Shown: positions 42,870 through 50,949 of the stretch, piece by piece
Numbering within the stretch: position 1 is the first letter of the stretch
Layout of the letters: every line of letters begins with the position of its first letter
Assembly: GCF_019703875.1 (NCBI RefSeq)
Contig: NZ_AP024110.1
Location: 1,116,001-1,180,000, forward strand
From: Methyloradius palustris
Lineage (GTDB): Bacteria > Pseudomonadota > Gammaproteobacteria > Burkholderiales > Methylophilaceae
Direction: 5' to 3'
Length of the DNA stretch: 64,000 nt
The notes under the pieces: generated by a model
Seen by the model: the letters and a program-made list of their open reading frames with translations, nothing else
Database searches by the model: none
What the model was told of the DNA's origin: nothing
Translations under genes and position numbers: made by a program

Positions 42870-43780
42870 GTGAGGTGTGTAAACGCTCCAATGGCTTACT
42901 CATGACAAATATGGCAACCTGCACGCAACAGTCAGAATCGACTAATCGCTTTTTCAAGCAATCGGGCCAGTCTATGGTGGAATATCTCATTATTCTGCCA
43001 ACTTTGTTGATGCTCACGCTTGGAGCGATTCAGTTTGGTTTGCTCTATCAAATAAAAAGTCAGGTGAATTACGCTGCTTTTGCCGCAGCACGGCAAGGTG
43101 CATTAAGTAACGGCAGCGCTACCAGTATTAAAGATGCGTTTGGTGCAGCGATGACTCCACTATTTACTAACCAGCCTAATTTTAGCGGCATTATGCGTGG
43201 CAGGGCGATTGGTGCCATTGAGGCATTTAACCCACTGGTGACCAAGATTGAGCGCATTAGCCCCCCTGATACCGTTAAAAATGACTTTGGCATTCAGAAC
43301 CCGAGTGATGCAAACTCCTGGATAGTCCCCAATGATAATTTGCAATACAGGCCGACTACACTTGGCAGCAGTTCATCGCTGAATATCCAGGATGCCAATA
43401 TTCTAAAAATACGCGTGACTTATTGTGCAAAGCTGATTGTGCCATTGGCCAACGTAGCCATTTATTCTTTGGTGAATGGTATACAAGGTGCGAAAAATCT
43501 GACGGGTGAGTTTTTCTCTACCCCTCAAAATTTTGCAACTACCCCCAATTCTTGTTCAACCCTTCAAGATCAGTATGGGGCTACTCTGGATAAAGTTTCA
43601 GATGCAGCTGGCGTGGTTGGCCTTGATTTAGGCCCTATACAGAGTTTATTGAGCACTGTTTCAGGTGCTCTTCAAAACGCCACAGTTCCAGGATTAAATT
43701 GGGTAATTGGTGGATATCGGATTCCCGTAACATCTGAGGCGGTTGTGCGTATGCAAACGCCTATGAAGTTTCCTAAGTAG
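42866..43780 (+). CDS. TadE-like pseudopilin (second)
   Basis: A 304-residue protein from a TTG at 42866 that overlaps the previous stop, or 292 residues from the ATG at 42902; the sequence does not decide. The leader ends FFKQSG and is followed by QSMVEYLIILPTLLMLTLGA, giving Glu at +5, Tyr at +6 and one membrane helix. The segment QVNYAAFAAARQGA after the helix is typical of TadE. The periplasmic part holds two Cys (TYCAKL and NSCSTL). No other domain is recognised. Confidence 0.8.
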   Translation: MSEVCKRSNGLLMTNMATCTQQSESTNRFFKQSGQSMVEYLIILPTLLMLTLGAIQFGLLYQIKSQVNYAAFAAARQGALSNGSATSIKDAFGAAMTPLFTNQPNFSGIMRGRAIGAIEAFNPLVTKIERISPPDTVKNDFGIQNPSDANSWIVPNDNLQYRPTTLGSSSSLNIQDANILKIRVTYCAKLIVPLANVAIYSLVNGIQGAKNLTGEFFSTPQNFATTPNSCSTLQDQYGATLDKVSDAAGVVGLDLGPIQSLLSTVSGALQNATVPGLNWVIGGYRIPVTSEAVVRMQTPMKFPK

Positions 43781-43792
43781 AGTTGTAATTTA

Positions 43793-44281
43793 ATGAAACC
43801 AAACAGATGTCTGTTCGTGTTGATGATGATCGTGTTTTCACCGTCCTTATTCGCCGAAAGTGAAAAGCCTAATCTTAAAGAAGGCTCTTGGTTAATCGGC
43901 ATTCAAATGGTAGTGCCTAACGCAACAGGCCCATCTACTGGGCCAGTGCAGTATCAGCGTTGCTTAAGCCCTGAAAATGCGCAAGAAACCATGCTGACAT
44001 TGCCGCGAGGTACGCCTTGTGTACTAGATAATAAAAGCATGACGCGAGATAAGCTGAGCTGGCAATTTACCTGTGAACAGCGGGGGATGAAAACCAAGAT
44101 CAATGGAAATATCTTTTTTCGTAACGAGACTTTAAGTGGTGAAATACTTTCAGCAACGCAAGGCGAAAATAATATCAAAATCACTACAAAACTATCTGCT
44201 CGCTATTTAGGTGAATGCGTAAAAGTAGCAAGTCCAGAGAAGCCGGTTAACAAGAAAAATCTGCCAGCATATTCTGAGTAA
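43793..44281 (+). CDS. DUF3617-family periplasmic protein
   Basis: A 162-residue protein with a signal peptide (about 1-21, ending LFA). It has the DUF3617 pattern: an opening KEGSWLIGIQMVVP, a YQRCLSPENA segment, a central CVLDNKSMTRDKLSWQFTCE and a late C (LGECVKV). Four cysteines probably form two disulfides. The family is common in betaproteobacterial periplasm and of unknown function. It starts 12 bases after the second TadE-like gene and is probably the last gene of the Tad operon. Confidence 0.8.
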   Translation: MKPNRCLFVLMMIVFSPSLFAESEKPNLKEGSWLIGIQMVVPNATGPSTGPVQYQRCLSPENAQETMLTLPRGTPCVLDNKSMTRDKLSWQFTCEQRGMKTKINGNIFFRNETLSGEILSATQGENNIKITTKLSARYLGECVKVASPEKPVNKKNLPAYSE

Positions 44282-44336
44282 TATGACATGGCAGAATTAG
44301 ATTCAAGACTAAAGGCACCACTTCGTTGCAGAGTGA

Positions 44337-46961
44337 TCAAGCCGCAACTTTGAGTTTTGAATTATCCAGATACTCCTGATGCACGGCGTTGATTTTTGTC
44401 CACATGCTCTCTGCAGATAAAATAATCAAGAGATTATGTTTGCCATTCTCTAAATCAACCTTTGTAATACCTTCAGCTGTAGTATTCGCACTAGAGAAGA
44501 TGGTCGCGATGGATTCTATTTTCTCTGGCTCTATCGCGGGAATCTCACCCAATGCATTGACTAGTATGCCGAATTTTGAAGAGTCTTCAGTACGCTGAAT
44601 CACAACGATCAGTTGTCCATCCAAGGTATCGTTACTTGTATCGCCCAGCGTTAATGCCAAGTTGATGATGGGAATGACCGCCCCTTGGTGTTGTATTACA
44701 CCTGCCAATATAGAAGATGTTTCAGGTAATGATTTGATTTTTGTTGATTGTATGGCCTCAACTACTTGTGTTGCGGGTATGCCTAGCCATTGCGAGCCCA
44801 CATAGAAGGTTGCATATTCTTCGGCAGTTGCTGAAGAGTTATTGGTCGTAGTTGGTTTGAACTGGTTATGCTGGAATGAGTATTCTGACTGAATAATTGC
44901 ATCAATTTCTGCTGCATTGCCTAGTGGGATAAATATTAACGCCGTGACGGGGTTTTGGTATTCATCATCTGGGCCTTTAAACTCTCTGTAGCCAGACGAT
45001 GCGCGTGCGCCAACGGCATAGTATTTACCTTCATAAATCGCAATATCAAACGCTGCCTGATTCGTTTCTAACTTGCATAAATGCGGTTGCAAATTAAATT
45101 GGCTGCCTACTTTGAACTTAGGCAGCGTAGATGAAATGACTTTAAGCTCGCCATCTACATATAGTGTAAAACTACCATCAATAGGGTCACCATTGGCATC
45201 ACGTGGCAGTGAGTCTTCTAGCATTGCAGCAAACTGTGGCGTGCTATCAAAAACAATGCCAATACCGCCGACTATAAATTGGCCGTCTTCAGAGCGAATC
45301 GCTGCACCATAAATATAAGTGGGCTCATCTTTATAAAGCGGTGTCGGTTCAAATTTTGATACGACATAATCTTGGGATGTTTTCAGACTGCGTGTTCTGG
45401 CAACCCATTCAGCATCAATGATTGTGCCAACACAATCTTTGTAATCTGAATTGGATACGGCAATGATTTTCCCGTAGCGATCAAATACCACCAGATTCGC
45501 ATACACCGTATACAGGCCATTGATATATCTAAGAACACCAGCAATTCTTTCTTGCTCTTGTGTGGTTAAGTTGGTCTTCGGCAGCAGTTTTTGGAATGTC
45601 GCTGTCAGTGCCCACCATCTGCAGTCGTTGGCACGTTCGTAGAGGTTTCTATCCATGATATCAACCGCTAATGAGGCAAAAAAGCTAGAGCTATCAAGCA
45701 TCACAGACACTACGGTTTGGTAAAGATCTGATACTGTATTTTCAATCACGTTCTGCGTTTTAAAGCCCGTGTTGCTGATTTCCCAAAGCAACATTTTGGA
45801 GAAATTGGCTTGGTGGGTGAGGCCGCTGGAGATTCTTTTTTGCCAGATATTGCCGTTCCATACAGACTGATTCAATTTGCTTTGAATCATGCTTGCCTGC
45901 TTGGGGATTTCTAATAATGTTTGTGAAAACAAGAGTGGGCTGCGCATCACTTTGGTCAGCAAGTCTTTATCAATATTATCTACGTTGCCTGATACATCAT
46001 GATCAAAAGCATGATCTAAGGGGATCATCGCATGGCCCATCCAGCCAGGGCCCATGTAGCCTTGGTAGCCTTTTGTTTCTCTCGTCACTGCAATATATTC
46101 GCGGCCTGCAAAACGGGTCAATATCCAGTCTTTATCTACAGCAGTCTCAAGCTTTGCGCCGAGTGGTATTTGATAGTGGTCACTACTTGAGATCACGATG
46201 CCTTTTTCATCCAGCAAGAATCCAAGCGCCCACTCGTCGCGTGTAATCAAGTCTGAGAAAACGCCTTCCATTTCGTTCTTAAAACGGAAGCACAGGCACA
46301 ATACACCTAGCGCTTTTTTGCTGTTGTCCGTAGTCACTCTATATGCATAGACCAAGCCTACGTCTTGATTAGGCAGTAAGTCAGTTTTTCTAAAGACTTC
46401 AACATAGGCGTCTTCAGTATCAATCGCCTGATTGACTAATGGGTCATGAATGACCGAGATGGGGTTCTCATCGTCAAGCTGCACCAAAACATTGCCATTT
46501 AAGTCGAGTAATACGATGTTGAAATAAACAGAATATTTTTTAACATATTCTTCAAATCTTAATTTCAGCGCCAGATAGTCATTATCATCTAGTGTGTTTT
46601 CTGCATATTTTATTAAGAACCCACTCACATTATCATCGGTTGATAAGAAGCCAATGTCTGCAGTGCGTTCAAATAAGTTACGGATAACGATATCAACTGC
46701 CACTTGAGCTTTGACAGTGATTGCCGTCACGGTTTTGTTCAGCGTCTCCTCAGCTAGGCTATCCAGCACATTGTTGGTGACCTGGCTGAAGTCTTGACGG
46801 GTTTCATTCATGTCAGTGCCAGTGCCTGATAACTGGCCTAATAAAGACAAGTTATCCCACACGCTCTGCAACTGCTGCAATGAGTCACGGTATTGCTTGA
46901 GCGTGGGCATTTTGCCCACCATGTCATTGTGTTTCGGGGAATTGGTAGCTTGGCTGTTCAT
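44337..46961 (-). CDS. Soluble chemosensory protein with two Cache-like halves and a C-terminal CheW domain
   Basis: An 874-residue protein with no signal peptide and no membrane helix. Two related sensor halves begin with the same motif, VAVDIVIRNLFERTADIGFL (about 87-106) and LAVDIMDRNLYERANDCRWW (about 428-447). Each continues with Cache-like strands such as YSVYFNIVLLDLNGNVLVQL and YTVYANLVVFDRYGKIIAVS. Residues about 715-865 are a CheW domain (YATFYVGSQWLGIPATQVVE, then LAGVIQHQGAVIPIINLALT). CheW normally links receptors to the kinase CheA; here it is fused to a would-be cytoplasmic sensor. The substrate is unknown. A sigma-54 type promoter precedes it. Confidence 0.85.
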   Translation of the reverse strand: MNSQATNSPKHNDMVGKMPTLKQYRDSLQQLQSVWDNLSLLGQLSGTGTDMNETRQDFSQVTNNVLDSLAEETLNKTVTAITVKAQVAVDIVIRNLFERTADIGFLSTDDNVSGFLIKYAENTLDDNDYLALKLRFEEYVKKYSVYFNIVLLDLNGNVLVQLDDENPISVIHDPLVNQAIDTEDAYVEVFRKTDLLPNQDVGLVYAYRVTTDNSKKALGVLCLCFRFKNEMEGVFSDLITRDEWALGFLLDEKGIVISSSDHYQIPLGAKLETAVDKDWILTRFAGREYIAVTRETKGYQGYMGPGWMGHAMIPLDHAFDHDVSGNVDNIDKDLLTKVMRSPLLFSQTLLEIPKQASMIQSKLNQSVWNGNIWQKRISSGLTHQANFSKMLLWEISNTGFKTQNVIENTVSDLYQTVVSVMLDSSSFFASLAVDIMDRNLYERANDCRWWALTATFQKLLPKTNLTTQEQERIAGVLRYINGLYTVYANLVVFDRYGKIIAVSNSDYKDCVGTIIDAEWVARTRSLKTSQDYVVSKFEPTPLYKDEPTYIYGAAIRSEDGQFIVGGIGIVFDSTPQFAAMLEDSLPRDANGDPIDGSFTLYVDGELKVISSTLPKFKVGSQFNLQPHLCKLETNQAAFDIAIYEGKYYAVGARASSGYREFKGPDDEYQNPVTALIFIPLGNAAEIDAIIQSEYSFQHNQFKPTTTNNSSATAEEYATFYVGSQWLGIPATQVVEAIQSTKIKSLPETSSILAGVIQHQGAVIPIINLALTLGDTSNDTLDGQLIVVIQRTEDSSKFGILVNALGEIPAIEPEKIESIATIFSSANTTAEGITKVDLENGKHNLLIILSAESMWTKINAVHQEYLDNSKLKVAA

Positions 46962-46999
46962 GATATTTCCATGAGAATTGGGCGGGTTGTATATAACAT

Positions 47000-47014
47000 A
47001 GCAAAGAACGTGCC
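47000..47014 (-). promoter_or_regulatory. Sigma-54 type promoter of the Cache-CheW gene
   Basis: Read on the minus strand: GGCAC (47014-47010), five bases, then TTGCT (47004-47000). The consensus is TGGCAC-N5-TTGCW; only the first T is missing (A). The -12 element lies about 40 bases before the start codon at 46961, leaving a leader of roughly 28 bases. Confidence 0.65.
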
Positions 47015-47063
47015 TTAAACCTTTGAAGTCAATGGACGATAAAAAATGCTAAAATACGTTTCA

Positions 47064-47078
47064 TCGATAAATTATCGA
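47064..47078. promoter_or_regulatory. Palindrome in the cupin gene leader
   Basis: TCGATAA-A-TTATCGA is a perfect dyad with a one-base centre, 36 bases before the cupin start codon and just after a possible -10 box TAAAAT (47050-47055). It could be an operator; AT-rich composition makes chance formation possible. Confidence 0.3.
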
Positions 47079-47113
47079 AATAGTTTTTTATTTTTAAATT
47101 TTTAGGATAAAGC

Positions 47114-47389
47114 ATGAGTCAAATTACGGTTGAACATAACCCAAGTGAAGAAAAGTTAAAGCAATTAGGCGTATCAAGCTGGTCTATCTGGGAAAAAGAA
47201 GTATCAAAATTCCCACTGAATTTCGGCGCTAAAGAAACCGCTTACATTTTAGAGGGTGAGATTGTAGTAACTCCTAAAGGTGGCGAGCCAGTGCGTATTG
47301 TTCCAGGTGACTTCGTTGTATTCCCTGAAGGCCTGAAGACCGATTGGGAAGTAGTTAAGCCATTGAAGAAGCATTACAAACACGGTTAA
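47114..47389 (+). CDS. Small cupin-domain protein
   Basis: A 91-residue single-domain beta-barrel protein of the cupin_3 (DUF861) group. Recognisable segments are WSIWEKEVSKFPLNFGAKET, AYILEGEIVVTP and the closing VRIVPGDFVVFPEGLKTDWE. In metal-binding cupins His residues lie in the first motif; here that stretch has Glu but no His, so metal binding is uncertain. The ribosome-binding site AGGA precedes the ATG. It is monocistronic, divergent from the Cache-CheW gene and convergent with efp. Function is unknown. Confidence 0.85.
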   Translation: MSQITVEHNPSEEKLKQLGVSSWSIWEKEVSKFPLNFGAKETAYILEGEIVVTPKGGEPVRIVPGDFVVFPEGLKTDWEVVKPLKKHYKHG

Positions 47390-47407
47390 TTGAATTAGTG
47401 GTAGAAA

Positions 47408-47438
47408 TAAAAAAGGCATCCTTGGATGCCTTTTTTAT
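47408..47438. terminator. Bidirectional terminator between the cupin gene and efp
   Basis: AAAAAAGGCATCC and GGATGCCTTTTTT form a perfect stem with A and T runs on the two sides, so it can end transcription from both directions. Confidence 0.88.
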
Positions 47439-47455
47439 TGTCGATTATTTAGTGC

Positions 47456-48013
47456 TTATTTGACACGATTCTTGTACTCGCCAGTGCGAGTATCAATTTC
47501 AATTTTGTCACCAGTAGCACAGAACAGTGGCACTGGCAGTTCAAAGCCAGTTGAGATTTTCGCAGGCTTCATGACCTTGCCTGAGGTATCGCCCTTAACA
47601 GCTGGCTCGGTATAGGTAATTTCACGTACTACTGAGTTTGGTAAATCTACAGAAATCGCTTTGCCGTTGTAGAAACGCACTTCGCATTCCATACCAACAT
47701 CCAGAAAGTTGAGCGCATCTGTCATATTTTCGGCGTCAACGTCATATTGGTTGTACTCGGCATCCATAAACACATAGCTTGGATCAGCAAAGTAAGAGAA
47801 GGTGACATCTCTTTTTTCCAGAACCACGACTTCGAACTTGTCGTCTGCCTTATAAACTGATTCGCTAGGCGCATCGGTCAATAAGTTCTTGAATTTCATT
47901 TTAACCACGGCTGAGTTACGGCCTGATTTATTGTATTCGGCTTTTTGCACGACCAATGGATCGTTACCAATCATGATGACGTTGCCAACGCGAAGTTCCT
48001 GAGCTGTTTTCAT
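47456..48013 (-). CDS. efp: Elongation factor P
   Basis: A 185-residue translation factor that relieves ribosome stalling at consecutive prolines. The loop YNKSGRNSAVVKMKFKN carries Arg32 in place of the lysine modified in E. coli, which marks the EarP-rhamnosylated type. The three-domain length and the C-terminal TGDKIEIDTRTGEYKNRVK are standard. The modifying enzyme gene earP lies directly upstream, 96 bases away on the same strand, but a terminator separates them, so efp probably has its own promoter. Confidence 0.97.
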   Translation of the reverse strand: MKTAQELRVGNVIMIGNDPLVVQKAEYNKSGRNSAVVKMKFKNLLTDAPSESVYKADDKFEVVVLEKRDVTFSYFADPSYVFMDAEYNQYDVDAENMTDALNFLDVGMECEVRFYNGKAISVDLPNSVVREITYTEPAVKGDTSGKVMKPAKISTGFELPVPLFCATGDKIEIDTRTGEYKNRVK

Positions 48014-48054
48014 ATCAATTCTCTGTAGTTTTTATATTAAAGTCGTCTTGCGAC

Positions 48055-48091
48055 TAAAAATCGCTGGCCTAAATCTAGGTAAGCCCAGCGG
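48055..48091 (-). terminator. Terminator of earP
   Basis: On the minus strand CGCTGG and CCAGCG close a stem whose interior also pairs (CCTA with TAGG), followed by ATTTTT. It lies about 20 bases past the earP stop, before efp. Confidence 0.6.
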
Positions 48092-48109
48092 CTTGTAAAA
48101 AGCCCATGA

Positions 48110-49285
48110 TTATACTGGATAAGTCGGGTTTTTGCAGAAACTTACTAGCCTTGATGCTAAGTCAGTTTGTTGGGCTAATAGATCGCTGAATTTTTTGCTC
48201 TGCTTAGCAATCGCAGGCAGGTGATCTGATATTTGTTGCCAATCATTCGTGGCCAGATGGCCGCTGGACCAGGCTTGATGAAATCTTTCTACTACCTGCT
48301 TTGATTCACCAGGCAATCCGTGCGTATATAAATCAAGGAAAGCGTTCAGTTTTGGTAAGTGCGCTTGCTCTGTTTGTTGGTAGGGTTGCCATATCATGGG
48401 TTTTGCTGCCCAGATGGCGCGTATCCAGCTATCTTCACCACGCACAAAATTCAGGTCGCAAGCCCATAACAGTTGGTCATATTCGGTTTGTGATAAAAAT
48501 GGTACATGCTGCAAGGTTAGATTGCCCACAGTGATTCGGCTATTTTCCGAAACACTCCAATCAAAATACTGCTCTATGACATTGATTAGTCCATTGCCTG
48601 GCAACAAACATAGCGTGGGTCGGGATGCATTTGTAAAACTCTCCAACAAATCAGTAACGGGGGCTTCTGGATAAGCGAATAACGATACTTTTAATAACTT
48701 GTCTTTTGGCTCTATTGCATCAGGGATTTGTGGTTTTTGCCAGAATTGAGCTTGTGCTTCAGCCGAATCTTGAAAACTTTGGCGTTCTTTTATGAGTGCA
48801 TTTTCTTGCAATAAGCCGCCAGTATTTTCACTAAACCCAGGAAAAAAGAAGTGTTTGGTTAATGGCAAAGTCGGGTGTTTGGATATTTGCGCATGAAAGC
48901 CATCCACCCAAGATTCTGCTGAAAGGTATTCCAGATTCAGCCAAACAGGCTGTTTTTCAGTCATTGCTTGTAGATAAGAGTCAGGCAACTCGCAGGCAAA
49001 GGCTTCAATCACAATATCTGCAGGTATAGCTGAGGGAAATTGAGCTTGCCAATGCACAATTTCAACCTGCATTACAGTCTGTCTTATTTTACTGGTATCG
49101 AGGCTAGGGATGAGATGCTTAGCAGTTGTTAGGTCATCTACAAAGAGCCGAATCGTCAGGTCATATTCCTTAGCTAATTGCTTGGCTAGCCGCCAACACA
49201 CGCCTATATCGCCATAGTTATCAATGATGCGGCAGAAAATATCACAGCTTTTAGGGCTAGCTTTCACGGCTTTCACTCGTTTCAT
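48110..49285 (-). CDS. earP: EF-P arginine rhamnosyltransferase
   Basis: A 391-residue GT-B glycosyltransferase that transfers rhamnose from dTDP-rhamnose to Arg32 of EF-P. The N-terminal DIFCRIIDNYGDIGVCWRLA is the EarP hallmark, including the catalytic-site Asp residues. The C-terminal half contains FVRGEDSWIRAIWAAKPMIW with the acidic residues that recognise the sugar nucleotide. The start codon overlaps the last 29 bases of greB, and start choice within those codons is uncertain. Placement beside efp, whose product has Arg32, is the standard arrangement. Confidence 0.95.
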   Translation of the reverse strand: MKRVKAVKASPKSCDIFCRIIDNYGDIGVCWRLAKQLAKEYDLTIRLFVDDLTTAKHLIPSLDTSKIRQTVMQVEIVHWQAQFPSAIPADIVIEAFACELPDSYLQAMTEKQPVWLNLEYLSAESWVDGFHAQISKHPTLPLTKHFFFPGFSENTGGLLQENALIKERQSFQDSAEAQAQFWQKPQIPDAIEPKDKLLKVSLFAYPEAPVTDLLESFTNASRPTLCLLPGNGLINVIEQYFDWSVSENSRITVGNLTLQHVPFLSQTEYDQLLWACDLNFVRGEDSWIRAIWAAKPMIWQPYQQTEQAHLPKLNAFLDLYTHGLPGESKQVVERFHQAWSSGHLATNDWQQISDHLPAIAKQSKKFSDLLAQQTDLASRLVSFCKNPTYPV

Positions 49286-49772
49286 CTGGGTCGGTATAAC
49301 TGACTTCGATCACTTCATAAAGCTCTTCGCCAGCAGGCGTAATCGCTTTGATTTCATCGCCCATTTGTTTGCCTAACAAGGCTTTGGCAAGTGGCGATAT
49401 CCAGCTGATATAACCTTTGTTTGCGTCGATCTCGTCTTTACCGATGATGCGATAGTGATGCTCTGTTTCTCTATCAATTGAATATAGCGTGACCCACGCG
49501 CCAAAGAAAATGCGCTCAAGGTTTTGCTGGCGTGTGGCGTCCACAATTTCGGCAAGATCCATGCGCTTCATCAAATGTCGGCAACGTGAATCAATCTGGC
49601 GCAGCCGCTTTTTACCATAAATATAATCACCATTTTCGCTACGGTCACCATTACTCGCTGCCCATGAAACATCCCTGACGACTTTGGGGCGCTCTACTTT
49701 ATAAAGCTGCTCAAACTCTGCTTTTAGTAAGGCATAACCTTCTGGCGTTATATAGTTTTTTTCGTCGGCCAT
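49257..49772 (-). CDS. greB: Transcription elongation factor GreB
   Basis: A 171-residue protein that enters the RNA polymerase secondary channel and stimulates cleavage of backtracked RNA. The coiled-coil tip NGDRSENGDYIYGKKRLRQI is the canonical GreB sequence with the acidic residues needed for cleavage. The C-terminal FKBP-like domain includes GYISWISPLAKALLGKQMGD. It overlaps earP by 29 bases and is the first gene of the greB-earP pair. This is a standard GreB, unlike the divergent relative at 13274-13768. Confidence 0.96.
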   Translation of the reverse strand: MADEKNYITPEGYALLKAEFEQLYKVERPKVVRDVSWAASNGDRSENGDYIYGKKRLRQIDSRCRHLMKRMDLAEIVDATRQQNLERIFFGAWVTLYSIDRETEHHYRIIGKDEIDANKGYISWISPLAKALLGKQMGDEIKAITPAGEELYEVIEVSYTDPDETSESRES

Positions 49773-49858
49773 TTTTTAAATTATTTCGTTCCTGATGCTG
49801 GAGATATAGATGATAATTGGCTAAGCTCTGAACATAAGCTTTGTTCTGTGGCTTGCTT

Positions 49859-49879
49859 CAATAATCAATAATCAATAAT
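49859..49879 (+). repeat. Heptamer repeat upstream of the YjgN-family gene
   Basis: CAATAAT is repeated three times in tandem, ending four bases before the AGGGAG ribosome-binding site (49883-49888). A unit change would alter leader length, not the reading frame. Confidence 0.6.
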
Positions 49880-49891
49880 AATAGGGAGTGC

Positions 49892-50935
49892 ATGATGTCA
49901 GAGTCAGGTCAAAAAACGCCTATCTTTTTTACAGGCAACGCTACTGAATATTTTGGTATCTGGATCGTCAACCTTTTGCTGAGCATTGTAACACTGGGGA
50001 TTTATTCAGCCTGGGCAAAAGTCAGGCGCAAGAAGTACTTCTACAACAACACGCTTATAGATGGCGTTGGCTTTGATTACCATGCAAACCCAGTTTCCAT
50101 CCTAAAGGGCAGGGCGATTGCCTTTGTGTTATTCGTGATTTATTCATTGAGCAAAAATATCTCACCCGCATTGAGTGGCGCTTTGATGTTGATCTTTTTT
50201 CTGGCTTTGCCCTGGATTATTGTCAGGGGCAATATATTCAATGCGCGAAATTCCAGCCATCGCGGCCTGCGCTTTAATTTTGTGGGCACCGTGCGTGAGG
50301 CGATTCGTGTTGTCATCGGCTTGCCAATGCTCATACCTTTTACGCTGGGCTTAATCTACCCATATGTGGCACATCAGCACACTAAATTCATCGTTGCCAA
50401 GCACCGCTTTGGCACTACCGATTTTGATCTTGATGTAAAGGTTGGCGACTTTTATAAAACATATCTAAAAGTGCTGCTTTTTATTCTTCTCATAGCTGGC
50501 GCCTTACTGGCATTGGCAGCTGTGAGCGCGCGCCTAAATGGTAACCATGAAAATCTTGATGGTATAAGAGGATTGTTCATGTTTGGCCTGTTTGCGGGGA
50601 TATTTGGGATTCTCTTCTTTCTGAGTGCATATCTGCATGCCAGGTTGGGGAATTTGATATGGAACAACGCAAGTCTGGACAACCTCAGGTTTGAGAGTAA
50701 TCAGCGCGCACGTGATTTATTCTGGATATATACCACCAACTTCATTCTGATCATTATTACCTTTGGCTTGATGACGCCATGGGCGCAAATCAGGACGCAG
50801 CGTTATCGTGTTGAGCATTTGGCTGTGGTTGGCGAAGCAGATTTTGACAAATTTGTAGGCGACAAAAAAGCCGAGGCTAAAGCACTAGGCGAAGAGATCG
50901 CCGATATGTTTGATGTCGATTTGTCTTTTGGATGA
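49892..50935 (+). CDS. YjgN-family (DUF898) inner-membrane protein
   Basis: A 347-residue protein with about seven membrane segments. It has two related halves, each with the DUF898 motif: LLSIVTLGIYSAWAKVRRKK followed by YFYNNT near the N terminus, and IIITFGLMTPWAQIRTQRYR near the C terminus. The function is unknown. The start may be either of two adjacent ATG codons (49892 or 49895); the second gives better spacing from AGGGAG. It lies 14 bases before an M48 peptidase gene, and DUF898-M48 pairs recur in proteobacteria, so the two probably work together. Confidence 0.88.
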   Translation: MMSESGQKTPIFFTGNATEYFGIWIVNLLLSIVTLGIYSAWAKVRRKKYFYNNTLIDGVGFDYHANPVSILKGRAIAFVLFVIYSLSKNISPALSGALMLIFFLALPWIIVRGNIFNARNSSHRGLRFNFVGTVREAIRVVIGLPMLIPFTLGLIYPYVAHQHTKFIVAKHRFGTTDFDLDVKVGDFYKTYLKVLLFILLIAGALLALAAVSARLNGNHENLDGIRGLFMFGLFAGIFGILFFLSAYLHARLGNLIWNNASLDNLRFESNQRARDLFWIYTTNFILIIITFGLMTPWAQIRTQRYRVEHLAVVGEADFDKFVGDKKAEAKALGEEIADMFDVDLSFG

Positions 50936-50949
50936 TAGTGAAAGTATAG

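Noticed and set aside
22659..44281. The TpsA and Tad region as a horizontally acquired island
   Set aside because: No integrase, tRNA junction, flanking repeats or transposase is visible; base composition shifts only within the repeat tail and is explained by the codons.
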